A model generated the notes under the pieces. The model saw only the letters and a program-made list of their open reading frames with translations. It made no database searches and had not been told where the DNA came from. Shown here one piece after another: positions 1-8,286 of a DNA stretch of 64,000 nucleotides. Source of the stretch: Limnohabitans sp. INBF002. GTDB lineage: Bacteria; Pseudomonadota; Gammaproteobacteria; Burkholderiales; Burkholderiaceae_C. The position numbers and the translations under genes are program-made. The stretch covers positions 124,001 to 188,000 of the forward strand of contig NZ_AP027055.1 in the NCBI RefSeq assembly GCF_027924905.1, written 5' to 3'. Position 1 is the stretch's first letter; each line of letters starts with the position of its first letter.

Positions 1-1
1 C

Positions 2-1705
2 AACCGATTGAGCGACGAAGAAGTGGCTCGCTTTGCTGCGCAGCGCTATCGTTTTCCTGGCGTTGAAATTCGCGCGCGTTTGTTCCGCAACTACCCGTAC
101 AACCAACTGGCCAGCCACGTGATTGGCTACATCGGTCGTATCAACCAAGCGGAAAAAGGCAAGATTGAAGAGTCGGATGATGCGGGCAATTACCGTGGCA
201 CCGACTACATCGGCAAACTTGGTGTCGAGCAAAGCTACGAAACACAGTTGCACGGCACCACGGGCGTGCAAGAGATGGAAACCTCGGCAGGCGGACGCGC
301 CGTGCGCCGCCTCAACAGCAGCCAAGCGATTCCCGGCAACAGCGTGGTGTTGTCCATCGACATCAAGTTGCAAAAGCTGGTCGAAGACCTCTACGGCAAA
401 CGCCGTGGCGCCTTGGTGGCCCTTGACCCCAAGACCGGCGAAGTGCTGGCGTTTGTGAGCAAGCCCACCTTCGATCCCAACTTGTTTGTGGACGGCATTG
501 ACTCTGAAAACTGGGCGGCGCTCAATGAGTCCATCGACAAGCCTTTGTTGAATCGCGCCTTGCGCGGCACCTACCCGCCCGGCTCGACCTACAAGCCCTT
601 CATGGCTTTGGCCGCGTTGCAAACCGGCAAGCGTGCGGAGAAGACACTGATCTCCGACCCCGGCTACTTCATGTTTGGTAACCACCGCTTCCGTGACGAC
701 AAAGAGGGTGGCCATGGTGCGGTGGACATGTACAAGTCCATCGTCGAGTCGTGCGACACCTACTACTACACACTGGCGCGTGACATGGGCGTGGACTTGA
801 TGCACGACCAAATGAAACCCTTGGGTTTTGGCCAAATCACAGGCATCGACATTTTGGGTGAGTCGCGCGGCGTGCTGCCATCTACCGAGTGGAAACGCAA
901 CACCTACAAGAAGCCAGAGCAGCAACGTTGGTATTCAGGCGAAACCATTTCGCTGGGCATTGGTCAGGGTTACAACAACTTCACCATGCTGCAAATCGCG
1001 CACGCGATGGGCACCGTGGCCAACAACGGTTTGAAGATGAAGCCGCATTTGGTGCGCGAAGTGGTGGACGTTGAAACCAAGGCGTCGACCCTTGTGGCCA
1101 AGGAGCCCATCGGGCAACTGCCGTTGTCGCCAGAGAATTTAGAGGTCATCAAAAAAGGCATGATCGGTGTGAACGTCGAGGGCACGTCTGCCACCAGCTT
1201 CATTGGTGCGCAGTATGTGAGCGCCGGCAAAACGGGCACGGCGCAGGTGTTCACGGTCAAACAAAACGAAAAGTACAACGCAGCGGCCATTGATGAACGC
1301 ATGCGCGACCATGCGTTGTTCGTGGCGTTTGCGCCAGCAGACGACCCCAAAGTGGCCTTGGCCATGGTGGTAGAAAACGCTGGCTTTGGCGCTCAAAACG
1401 CAGCGCCGATTGCACGTCGCGTGTTTGATTTCGTCATCACGGGGCAGTACCCCTCACAAGAAGACATTGAAGCGGTGCAAAGAGGTCAGGCGACACGGCC
1501 AATTGGCAAACCCCGCCCAGTGGCCAGCGTACCTTGGCCGCCCAAGGCGGCTGAGTTGGCAGTGGAAGAGCCTGTCGTGGCTGCTTCTGCGGCTGAGAAA
1601 GCAGCTGCAGCCGCAGCAAAAGCCGCCTCGGCTGCTGCCAAATCTGCTTCCGCTGCTGCTGCGTCTGCGGCGGCGCAAAAGCCAGCTACCACCAGCCCAC
1701 GCTGA
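2..1705 (+). CDS. mrdA: Penicillin-binding protein 2, peptidoglycan transpeptidase (5'-truncated by window edge)
   Basis: Class B penicillin-binding protein that cross-links peptidoglycan of the lateral wall together with RodA/MreB. The open frame runs in from the left edge, so the N-terminal membrane anchor and part of the dimerisation domain are missing. Counting from the TTG at position 8, the transpeptidase motifs are in order: STYK with the acylated serine at about residue 193, SCD at about 248 and KTG at about 408. After the catalytic domain there is an unusual C-terminal tail of roughly 55 residues, rich in Ala, Ser and Lys, with no counterpart in Escherichia coli PBP2. The TTG at 8 is only the first possible start inside the window and should not be taken as the true start. 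The next gene is convergent. Confidence 0.93.
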   Translation, partial: NRLSDEEVARFAAQRYRFPGVEIRARLFRNYPYNQLASHVIGYIGRINQAEKGKIEESDDAGNYRGTDYIGKLGVEQSYETQLHGTTGVQEMETSAGGRAVRRLNSSQAIPGNSVVLSIDIKLQKLVEDLYGKRRGALVALDPKTGEVLAFVSKPTFDPNLFVDGIDSENWAALNESIDKPLLNRALRGTYPPGSTYKPFMALAALQTGKRAEKTLISDPGYFMFGNHRFRDDKEGGHGAVDMYKSIVESCDTYYYTLARDMGVDLMHDQMKPLGFGQITGIDILGESRGVLPSTEWKRNTYKKPEQQRWYSGETISLGIGQGYNNFTMLQIAHAMGTVANNGLKMKPHLVREVVDVETKASTLVAKEPIGQLPLSPENLEVIKKGMIGVNVEGTSATSFIGAQYVSAGKTGTAQVFTVKQNEKYNAAAIDERMRDHALFVAFAPADDPKVALAMVVENAGFGAQNAAPIARRVFDFVITGQYPSQEDIEAVQRGQATRPIGKPRPVASVPWPPKAAELAVEEPVVAASAAEKAAAAAAKAASAAAKSASAAAASAAAQKPATTSPR

Positions 1706-1730
1706 CCGGCCTCAAAGGCGCTGTTGGGCC

Positions 1731-2489
1731 TTAGCGCAAAAACGCGTCGTAGCTGGTTTTGCAAATCAGCGCGCTCACCACCACGATGAACATGCCACGC
1801 ACAAAACCTGCGCCGTGCTGCAACGCCATGCGCGTACCCAGCAAGCTACCCGCCACATTGGCCATGGCCATCGGCAGGGCCAAATGCCACCACACGTGGC
1901 CTTTCATTGTGAACAAGATCAAGGCGGCGATGTTGCTGGAAAGGTTCAACAGCTTGGCCGCCACCGACGCATTGAGAAAGTCATAGCCCAACCAACGCAC
2001 CAGCAAAAACACAAAGAAGCTGCCCGTGCCAGGCCCAAAAAATCCGTCGTAAAAACCAATGGTCAAACCGATGGTGGAGGTCGCCAATAACTCTGCACGG
2101 CCATGAAAGCGTGGCGCATGGTGGCGCCCCATGTCTTTGCGCATCAAGGTGTAGATCAGGACAACCAGCAAGACGACGGGTAACAAGCGACGCAAAAATT
2201 CGGGCGAAACCAAGGTCACCAGCCATGCGCCTGCAAAGGCGGCCACCATGGTGGTTGCCGCGGCTGGGAGCAAGGCTGACCAGCGCACCTGCACGCGACG
2301 GCTGTACTGCCAAGTGGCAAAGGCCGTGCCCCAAACCGACGCGCTTTTGTTGGTGCCAAACAACGTGGCGGGTGCCGTGGATGGGTAGACGGCGAAGAGG
2401 GCGGGTAGCAAGATCAAACCGCCGCCGCCGACGATTGAGTCCACAAAGCCAGCCAAAGCGGAGGCAAAGGTGGTGAAGAAAAGTTCCAT
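1731..2489 (-). CDS. TSUP-family (TauE/SafE) membrane transporter
   Basis: Integral membrane protein of the sulfite exporter TauE/SafE family (old DUF81), 252 residues. The first half carries the glycine-rich motif SIVGGGGLILLPAL around residue 20 and a second repeat with FYDGFFGPGTGSF near residue 150, the duplicated signature of the family. About seven to eight hydrophobic segments are visible. Members move sulfur- or carbon-containing organic anions; the substrate cannot be told from sequence. I chose the ATG at 2489 over an upstream one at 2537 because the alignment-like core begins at MELFFTTF and a CACAAT hexamer ends 6 nt upstream of it. A terminator and structured stretch lie just upstream, so the gene is probably transcribed alone. 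Confidence 0.88.
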   Translation of the reverse strand: MELFFTTFASALAGFVDSIVGGGGLILLPALFAVYPSTAPATLFGTNKSASVWGTAFATWQYSRRVQVRWSALLPAAATTMVAAFAGAWLVTLVSPEFLRRLLPVVLLVVLIYTLMRKDMGRHHAPRFHGRAELLATSTIGLTIGFYDGFFGPGTGSFFVFLLVRWLGYDFLNASVAAKLLNLSSNIAALILFTMKGHVWWHLALPMAMANVAGSLLGTRMALQHGAGFVRGMFIVVVSALICKTSYDAFLR

Positions 2490-2495
2490 GCGCAG

Positions 2496-2501
2496 ATTGT
2501 G
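2496..2501 (-). promoter_or_regulatory. Possible -10 of a leaderless promoter for the TSUP gene
   Basis: CACAAT on the minus strand ends 6 nt before the ATG at 2489, and no Shine-Dalgarno sequence is present. A start at the A of the ATG would give a leaderless mRNA. No convincing -35. One of a recurring set described in the findings. Confidence 0.3.
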
Positions 2502-2514
2502 GTCGGAAATGACG

Positions 2515-2555
2515 TGCCCAGAAAAAGCAAAAGGCACCGGGGGTAACCGGTGCCT
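2515..2555 (-). terminator. Rho-independent terminator downstream of the GMC oxidoreductase / structured RNA
   Basis: Perfect 9-bp inverted repeat AGGCACCGG (2532-2540) and CCGGTGCCT (2547-2555) with a 6-nt loop. Read on the minus strand it is followed by TTTTGCTTTTT, so it terminates leftward transcription coming from the GMC oxidoreductase or from the structured stretch next to it. Confidence 0.8.
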
Positions 2556-2556
2556 T

Positions 2557-2700
2557 TCCTGGGTGACGCCCCTTAGGAAGCGTCTGTTGTGTTTGTCTCC
2601 TCAGACCCTCGTGATACAGCGCTTACGCCGTTTCGAGTGCAATGACTGTAAGCGCCACTCAGTCTCCTTTTGCCTAGGATTTTCCCTTGCGGACTAACCC
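2557..2700 (-). ncRNA. Candidate structured RNA between GMC oxidoreductase and TSUP gene
   Basis: This 140-nt stretch follows the stop codon of the GMC oxidoreductase and ends at a strong terminator. On the minus strand it contains an 8-bp stem GCGCTTAC/GTAAGCGC, hairpins GTCT-GAGG-AGAC and GACGC/GCGTC, and ends that can pair in part (GGGT with ACCC). The words AGGCAAAAGGA and GAGGAGACAAAC recall pieces of glycine-riboswitch consensus, but the order and P1 pairing do not fit, and it does not look like 6S, tmRNA or SRP RNA. No promoter of its own was recognised. It could be an unknown riboswitch, an sRNA or a folded 3' UTR. Confidence 0.4.
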
Positions 2701-2714
2701 GAGGCGTATGCGAC

Positions 2715-4436
2715 TCACGCTTGCTCGGCTTCGTGCGCCAGCCATTGCGCGGCCTTTTCGGCCAGCATCAAGGTGGGGCTGTTGGTGTTGCCGCTGGTGA
2801 TGGTGGGCATCACGCTGGCATCCACCACGCGCAGGCCGCGCACCACGCCGCCGCGCCCATCTCGCACGCGCAACTCGGGGTCGACCACGGCCATGGCGTC
2901 GTCCAATCGCCCCATGCGCGCAGTACCCACGGGGTGGAAGATGGTGGTGGCAATGTCGCCCGCCAGTCGCGCCAAGTCTTCGTCGGTTTGGTATTGCACG
3001 CCAGGTTTGTACTCCTCAGGCTTGTATTTGGCGAGGGCCGGTTGGGCTGCGATGCGGCGTGTCACACGGAGCGAATCGGCAGCCACTTTGCGGTCCGCTT
3101 CGGTGCTCAGGTAGTTGGGTGCAATCTTGGGCGCATCTGCAAAGTTAGCGCTGGTGATGCTGACCGTGCCACGGCTGGTGGGGTTCAAGTTGCACACGCT
3201 GGCCGTGAAGGCAGAGAAGCTGTGCAGCGGTTCACCAAACGCATCTAAGCTGAGCGGCTGCACGTGGTACTCGATGTTGGGATACGGCTGGTCAGCGCTG
3301 CTGCGCGTGAAGGCGCCGAGTTGTGAGGGCGCCATGCTCATGGGGCCGCTGCGTTTGAAGGCGTATTCCAAACCAATCTTGGCTTTGCCCCACCAATTGC
3401 TGGCCAAGGTGTTGAGGGTTTGAACGCCCTGCACTTTGAAGACTGAGCGAATTTGCAAATGGTCTTGCAAGTTGGCGCCCACGCCTGGCAGGTCAATGAC
3501 CGGTTCAATGCCGTGTTGTTTCAGAAGCTCAGCAGGACCTAAGCCAGAGAGCTGCAAGATGTGAGGCGTGCCAATGGCACCTGCACTCAGCACCACCGAG
3601 TGCTTGGCTGTGACGGTGACATAGCCGTGACCCGTCCACACTTCAACGCCGTTGCAGCGTTGTGTGCCGTCTTCATCATTCGTCATGACGAGCTTGGCAA
3701 CTTGGGCGGATGACCACAACTCAAAGTTGGGGCGTGCGTAGCATGTGGGGCGAATGAAGGCCTTGGCGGTGTTCCAACGCCAGCCGCTTTTTTGGTTCAC
3801 TTCAAAGTAACCCACGCCTTCGTTGTTGCCACGGTTGAAGTCGTCGGTGGCGGGAATGCCCGCTTGCACAGCGGCTTGTGCAAACGCGTCGAGCACATCC
3901 CAGCGCAAGCGTTGCTTTTCGACCCGCCATTCACCGCCTGCAATGTGATGGCGCAAGGTTTCGCCGTACACGGTGTTGTCTGCCAGCAGCACTTCGCTGC
4001 GCTCGCCTTTGGCGCCGTGGGACGCATTGGCGCCGGCGTGGTGGTCTTCGTGGAGTTTGAAATAGGGCAGGGCGTTGTCCCAACGCCAGCGCGCGTCGCC
4101 GGTGATGTCGGCCCATTGGTCGTAGTCACGCGCTTGGCCGCGCATGTAAATCATGCCGTTGATGCTAGAGCAGCCGCCCAGCACTTTGCCGCGTGGGTAG
4201 CGCAAGCTGCGACCATTCAAGCCTTCATCGGGTGCGGTGTTGTAAAGCCAATCGGTGCGCGGGTTGCCAATGCAGTGCAAGTAGCCAACGGGGATGTGAA
4301 TCCAGTGGTAATCGTCTTTGCGGCCTGCTTCGATGAGCAGCACACGTTTGCTGGCGTTGGCGCTTAGGCGGTTGGCGAGCAAGCAGCCAGCGGTGCCGGC
4401 GCCGACGATGATGTAGTCAAACTGGGAATCACTCAT
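2715..4436 (-). CDS. GMC-family FAD oxidoreductase (choline/alcohol dehydrogenase-like)
   Basis: A 573-residue flavoprotein of the glucose-methanol-choline family that oxidises an alcohol group to the aldehyde or ketone. The N-terminus has the FAD dinucleotide-binding motif GAGTAGC (residues about 12-18) followed by the ribityl-contact EAG; the second family signature is RGKVLGGCSSINGMIYMRG near residue 85. The C-terminal catalytic region shows IFHPVGTARMG with the active-site histidine and the NTNSPTLMLAEKAA ending. It resembles BetA/AlkJ-type proteins in length, but there is no betB or betI nearby, so choline is only one possible substrate. It stands alone between repeat-rich DNA upstream and a terminator downstream. 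Confidence 0.9.
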   Translation of the reverse strand: MSDSQFDYIIVGAGTAGCLLANRLSANASKRVLLIEAGRKDDYHWIHIPVGYLHCIGNPRTDWLYNTAPDEGLNGRSLRYPRGKVLGGCSSINGMIYMRGQARDYDQWADITGDARWRWDNALPYFKLHEDHHAGANASHGAKGERSEVLLADNTVYGETLRHHIAGGEWRVEKQRLRWDVLDAFAQAAVQAGIPATDDFNRGNNEGVGYFEVNQKSGWRWNTAKAFIRPTCYARPNFELWSSAQVAKLVMTNDEDGTQRCNGVEVWTGHGYVTVTAKHSVVLSAGAIGTPHILQLSGLGPAELLKQHGIEPVIDLPGVGANLQDHLQIRSVFKVQGVQTLNTLASNWWGKAKIGLEYAFKRSGPMSMAPSQLGAFTRSSADQPYPNIEYHVQPLSLDAFGEPLHSFSAFTASVCNLNPTSRGTVSITSANFADAPKIAPNYLSTEADRKVAADSLRVTRRIAAQPALAKYKPEEYKPGVQYQTDEDLARLAGDIATTIFHPVGTARMGRLDDAMAVVDPELRVRDGRGGVVRGLRVVDASVMPTITSGNTNSPTLMLAEKAAQWLAHEAEQA

Positions 4437-4513
4437 GCCAAGGTCTCAAGTCTTTGTTGTTGTGTGCATGGATGGTAGCTTGTGCTTGTGGTTCGCTTGC
4501 CGTCGCAGTTGTA

Positions 4514-4617
4514 GTTGTCAGAGAAGGGGCGAGCTGGGCAGTGCGTTTTGCTCCTCGTCTGCTGCGCATCCGAATGTCGCTGCAACACACTACCCAGCCC
4601 GCCCCTTCTCTGACAAC
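4514..4617. repeat. Nested inverted-repeat element, arms of 30 bp
   Basis: A 30-bp arm at 4514-4543 is matched, with two differences, by the reverse complement at 4588-4617. The spacer between the arms (4544-4587) holds the left copy of a second, perfect 42-bp repeat. The element could form a long cruciform or RNA hairpin. Short frames in it are not convincing genes. Confidence 0.75.
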
Positions 4618-4753
4618 ATGGGCTTCGCTGTTGACACAGCTCAGTCCATGCATATCGGTTGCTTGTAAGCGTCATGCGCCCTTGCGTGTGCAGCGGTAGA
4701 TTGGGGTGGCATGTTGCAGCGACATTCGGATGCGCAGCAGACGAGGAGCAAAA
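4546..4753. repeat. Perfect 42-bp inverted repeat in the GMC-mmsA intergenic region
   Basis: Positions 4546-4587 and 4712-4753 are exact reverse complements over 42 bases, separated by 124 bases. This fills most of the 4437-4811 gap, which otherwise holds no supported gene. No transposase, target-site duplication or direct repeat array was seen. It may be a REP/MITE-type dispersed element, or the left-over of a rearranged tandem copy. Confidence 0.85.
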
Positions 4754-4811
4754 CATGTCGCTCCAAGCTGCCGAGGCACACGCAACCGCGCCAAACCCGA
4801 AGAGCAAGAAG

Positions 4812-6323
4812 TTACTTCGATGTAGGCATCACAAACTCAGCACCTTTGCCAATGCTCTCAGGCCAACGTTGCATGACGCTCTTTTGCTTGGTGTAGAAAC
4901 GCACACCTTCTTCGCCGTAGGCGTGCATGTCGCCAAACAAGCTCTTCTTCCAGCCGCCAAAGCCGTGCCATGCCATGGGCACAGGAATTGGCACGTTGAT
5001 GCCGACCATGCCCACTTGGATGTGGCGTGCGAATTCGCGGGCCACGTTGCCGTCGCGGGTGAAGCAGCTCACGCCGTTGCCAAACTCGTGGGCGTTGATG
5101 AGGTCCACGGCTTGGGCCAAGTCGGCCACGCGCAGGCAGCTCAACACGGGGCCAAAGATTTCTTCTTTGTAGATGCGCATGTCTGGGGTGACGTTGTCAA
5201 ACAAGGTGCCGCCCATCCAGAAGCCATCCTTGCAGCCTTCGCCAGCAGACGCGCCATCAAAGTTGCGGCCATCGACCAGCAAGCGTGCGCCTTCTTTCAC
5301 GCCTTGCTCGATGTAGCCGGTGATGCGCTTGTGCGCAATATCGGTCACGATGGGGCCCATTTCAGCGGCGAGGTTTTCGCCGTTGAGCACTTTCAAAGCT
5401 TTGGTGCGCTCAATCAACTTAGGCATGAGGCGATCTGCCACATCGCCCACCAACACGGCCACGCTGATGGCCATGCAGCGTTCACCGGCTGAGCCGTAGG
5501 CTGCGCCAATCAGGGCGTCGACTGCTTGATCAATGTCGGCATCGGGCATGACCACCATGTGGTTCTTTGCGCCGCCCAAGGCTTGTACGCGCTTGCCGTG
5601 GTGGGCGCCGGTCTCATAAATGTAGTTGGCGATGGGGGTGGAGCCCACAAAGCTCACCGCTTTCACATCGGGGTGAACCAACAAAGCGTCGACCGCTTCT
5701 TTGTCGCCTTGCACCACGTTGAATACGCCGTCTGGCAAGCCTGCTTGTTTGAGCAACTCGGCGATGAACAACGAAGGCGATGGGTCAATCGGGCTGGGTT
5801 TGAGCACAAAGGTGTTGCCAGCGGCAATGGCCACGGGAAACATCCAGGCGGGCACCATGACGGGGAAGTTGAAGGGCGTCACGCCCGCCACCACGCCGAG
5901 GGGTTGGCGCATGGTCCAGTTGTCGATGCCGGTGGACACTTGCTCGGTGAAATCGCCTTTGAGCAACTGAGGAATACCGGTGGCGAACTCGACGATGTCG
6001 ATGCCACGGCTCACTTCGCCTTGGGCGTCGGTGAACACTTTGCCGTGTTCGGCGGTGATCATGTGAGCCAGTTTGTCTTTGTTGGCGTTGAGCAGTTCTA
6101 AGAACTTGAACATCACACGGGCGCGGCGCAGGGGCGGTGTGTCGGCCCACGCGGGGAAAGCTTTGTGGGCGGCGGCCACGGCAGCGTTGACATCGGCCAC
6201 ATTGGCCAAGCTCACATTGGCTGTGACAGCGCCTGTGGCTGGGTTGTAGACGGGTTGGGTGCGGGTGCTGGTGCCGTTGGCAACGGCGCCGTTGATGTAA
6301 TGCGCGATGTGAGCTTGTGTCAT
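4812..6323 (-). CDS. mmsA: CoA-acylating methylmalonate-semialdehyde dehydrogenase
   Basis: Converts (methyl)malonate semialdehyde plus CoA and NAD to propionyl- or acetyl-CoA and CO2, in valine, beta-alanine and inositol breakdown; cytosolic. The 503-residue product has the family-typical [17 protein letters not shown] block at residues 151-167 and the catalytic cysteine in SAGERCMA (Cys283). The missing general-base glutamate of ordinary aldehyde dehydrogenases (the LGGAKNH segment near 250) is also characteristic of MmsA. The frame is open further upstream, but the ATG at 6323 gives the normal family N-terminus. It is divergent from a LysR regulator whose palindromic site lies in the gap, so regulation by that protein is likely. 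Confidence 0.93.
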   Translation of the reverse strand: MTQAHIAHYINGAVANGTSTRTQPVYNPATGAVTANVSLANVADVNAAVAAAHKAFPAWADTPPLRRARVMFKFLELLNANKDKLAHMITAEHGKVFTDAQGEVSRGIDIVEFATGIPQLLKGDFTEQVSTGIDNWTMRQPLGVVAGVTPFNFPVMVPAWMFPVAIAAGNTFVLKPSPIDPSPSLFIAELLKQAGLPDGVFNVVQGDKEAVDALLVHPDVKAVSFVGSTPIANYIYETGAHHGKRVQALGGAKNHMVVMPDADIDQAVDALIGAAYGSAGERCMAISVAVLVGDVADRLMPKLIERTKALKVLNGENLAAEMGPIVTDIAHKRITGYIEQGVKEGARLLVDGRNFDGASAGEGCKDGFWMGGTLFDNVTPDMRIYKEEIFGPVLSCLRVADLAQAVDLINAHEFGNGVSCFTRDGNVAREFARHIQVGMVGINVPIPVPMAWHGFGGWKKSLFGDMHAYGEEGVRFYTKQKSVMQRWPESIGKGAEFVMPTSK

Positions 6324-6398
6324 GGGGTGTCTCGGTGTTGAGGAAAGATGACGCAGTGTAGGCAGGGCAGGTACATGAAACAAGCGCGAAACCTTGAA

Positions 6399-6426
6399 TT
6401 GATTGTTCAAAATAGTGAACAATCAA
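6399..6426. promoter_or_regulatory. Palindromic operator between mmsA and the LysR gene, overlapping a -10-like hexamer
   Basis: Inverted repeat TTGATTGTTCA (6399-6409) and TGAACAATCAA (6416-6426), 11-bp arms, 6-nt spacer; the T-N11-A type layout of LysR sites is present. AACAAT (6418-6423) inside the right arm ends 6 nt before the LysR ATG at 6430, so binding here could shut off the regulator's own promoter while controlling mmsA. Confidence 0.65.
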
Positions 6427-6429
6427 GCC

Positions 6430-7374
6430 ATGAATGACCAAAAAATCAGCGAACTTTGGCACCACCTGCATTGGCTCAGTGTGCTGGCCCAACAAGGCAG
6501 CTACACCGCTGCCGCTGCACGCCTCGGTGTGAGCAAGGCCGCCATGAGCCAGCGCATTGCCGAACTCGAACGCGCCGCGCGTGTGCCGCTGGTGCAGCGC
6601 ACCACCCGCAGCGTGCGTTTGACGGAAGCCGGGCAGCGCTTGGTGGACGACACCCGTGCGTCGTTTGAGCAAATCGAACACAGCTTTGCCCAAGTGCGTG
6701 ACTTGGCAGGTGTGCCCAGTGGCCTGTTGCGGGTCACCGCGCCCGTGGCCTTTGCACGTCAGCAGCTCGCCCCGCGTTTGGCTGACTTCTTGCGCGAGTA
6801 CCCAGAGGTGCGCATAGAGCTAGACATGGCAGACCGACTCAGCAGCTTGGCGACAGAAGGTTTTGACTTGGCCATTCGTCACACCGCCCGTCCACCCGAC
6901 ACGCACGTGGCATGGACTTTGTGCAGCACGCACTCGGTGTTGGTGGCCAGCAAAACTTATTTGCGCCGAGCGGGTACGCCGCAAACCCCCGCTGATTTGC
7001 AAGCGCACAACTGCCTGCATTACCTGCGCGCACAAGACACGCCCACGTGGACGCTGGCGCGTGTGAAGACCAAAGCCAAAGACAAAGACGAACGCATCAC
7101 GGTGCCTGTGACGGGGCAGCTGGCTGCCAACAACAGCGAGGCACTGCGTGAGGCCGCCTTAACGGGCTTGGGTATTGCGCTCTTGCCTGACTTCAGCGCG
7201 CAAGCGGCCTTGCAACAAGGCAAGCTCGTTCAGGTGCTGCCGGACTGGCAACCGGTCGGCGCGTTTGCCGAGCAGCTGTACGCCATTCGCCCGTATTCGC
7301 CCCATGTGCCACGTGCGGTCACGGCGTTTGTGGACTATTTGCGCAAGGCCTTGGCCGGAGGCTTCGCCGCTTAA
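6430..7374 (+). CDS. LysR-family transcriptional regulator
   Basis: A 314-residue regulator. The N-terminal winged helix-turn-helix is clear (GSYTAAAARLGVSKAAMSQ followed by RIAELER), then a linker helix and a periplasmic-binding-protein-like effector domain of the CrgA/GcvA-type subgroup (GLLRVTAPVAFARQQLAP, DLAIRHT). I start it at the ATG at 6430 rather than 6403, because the DNA-binding domain begins directly after it and the upstream codons lie in the operator palindrome. It is transcribed divergently from mmsA, with 106 bp between the starts, which makes mmsA its most likely target; the inducer is unknown. It converges with the SDR gene, with 49 bp between the stops. Confidence 0.9.
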   Translation: MNDQKISELWHHLHWLSVLAQQGSYTAAAARLGVSKAAMSQRIAELERAARVPLVQRTTRSVRLTEAGQRLVDDTRASFEQIEHSFAQVRDLAGVPSGLLRVTAPVAFARQQLAPRLADFLREYPEVRIELDMADRLSSLATEGFDLAIRHTARPPDTHVAWTLCSTHSVLVASKTYLRRAGTPQTPADLQAHNCLHYLRAQDTPTWTLARVKTKAKDKDERITVPVTGQLAANNSEALREAALTGLGIALLPDFSAQAALQQGKLVQVLPDWQPVGAFAEQLYAIRPYSPHVPRAVTAFVDYLRKALAGGFAA

Positions 7375-7423
7375 ACCTCGCACGCGATGGCACTCGTCCA
7401 AGCCCAAAGTGGGCGGCGGTGTT

Positions 7424-8170
7424 TTAGCGTCCGCCCGAAATTTCCATCAAGCTCATGGTGGTGTAACTGGCCGTATCGCTGAGCAGCCACACAATGGCTT
7501 GCGCCACTTCTTCAGAGGTGCCGCCGCGTTGCATGGGCACCAAGTGCGCCAAGTCACGTACGCGGTTGGGCAAGCCACCTGAGGCGTGGATGTCGGTGTC
7601 AATCAAGCCAGGGCGCACCGCGTTGACGCGGATACCTTCTGCCGCCACTTCTTTGGCGAGGCCGATGGTGAAGGCGTCGATGGCGCTTTTGGCCGCAGCG
7701 TAGTCCACGTATTGGCCGGGCGCGCCCAAGCGTGCAGCGGCGCTTGACACGTTGACGATGCTGCCGCCCGAGCCTCCGTGTGCCGTGCTCATGCGCTTGA
7801 CGGCTTCGCGTGCGCAGGCGAACGAGCCCAACACGTTGATGCGCATCATGCGTTCCCACCGTGCCCAGCTTTGGTCTTGCACTTTGGCGGTCACATCCAC
7901 CACGCCCGCGTTGTTGACGAGGCCTGAGATGCGACCCAGCTTGGCATCGACTTCGGCAAACATGCGCAAAATTTGCGCTTCGTCGCCCACATCGGCTTGC
8001 ACCGCGATGGCGGTGCCGCCTGCGTCTTGAATTTGCTTCACCACGCTGTCGGCCGCCGGTGCATTGCTGGCGTAATTCACGGCCACGGCCCAGCCTTGCT
8101 GCGCAGCTAAAACTGCAGTGGCGGCGCCAATGCCTCGGCTGGCGCCAGTGATCAAAAGTACAGGTTTCAT
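7424..8170 (-). CDS. Short-chain dehydrogenase/reductase
   Basis: NAD(P)-dependent oxidoreductase of the classical SDR family, 248 residues. Visible are the cofactor motif TGASRGIG (residues 8-15), NNAG near 88-91, the catalytic serine in VNVSSAAARLG and the YAAAK motif with catalytic Tyr and Lys near 160. Asn before TGAS-binding region and the sequence NYASN after beta-2 suggest NADP use, as in FabG- and YgfF-like enzymes. The ATG at 8170 is preceded by AGGAGACAAGA, a good ribosome-binding site, and removes 18 unlikely upstream residues. Substrate unknown; no partner gene gives a clue. Confidence 0.88.
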   Translation of the reverse strand: MKPVLLITGASRGIGAATAVLAAQQGWAVAVNYASNAPAADSVVKQIQDAGGTAIAVQADVGDEAQILRMFAEVDAKLGRISGLVNNAGVVDVTAKVQDQSWARWERMMRINVLGSFACAREAVKRMSTAHGGSGGSIVNVSSAAARLGAPGQYVDYAAAKSAIDAFTIGLAKEVAAEGIRVNAVRPGLIDTDIHASGGLPNRVRDLAHLVPMQRGGTSEEVAQAIVWLLSDTASYTTMSLMEISGGR

Positions 8171-8286
8171 TCTTGTCTCCTCAATGCGGTTGAGCGAACT
8201 TAATGGGCAGCACGATAGCACCAAGCCTTTGAAAACCCAGTAAGCTGTTCGATATTCACTTCCAAGAAATTTAAGGAGATCTCAAG

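Noticed and set aside
2557-2700. 6S RNA or glycine riboswitch
   Set aside because: Neither the 6S central bubble consensus nor the glycine P1/P2/P3 order could be fitted; I kept it only as an unassigned structured RNA.
4514-4753. CRISPR array
   Set aside because: Repeats are inverted, only two copies each, with no regular spacers and no cas genes.
4433-4807. Small open frames in the repeat region
   Set aside because: They consist of translated repeat arms (such as RMRSRRGAK read in several frames) and are not supported by start signals.
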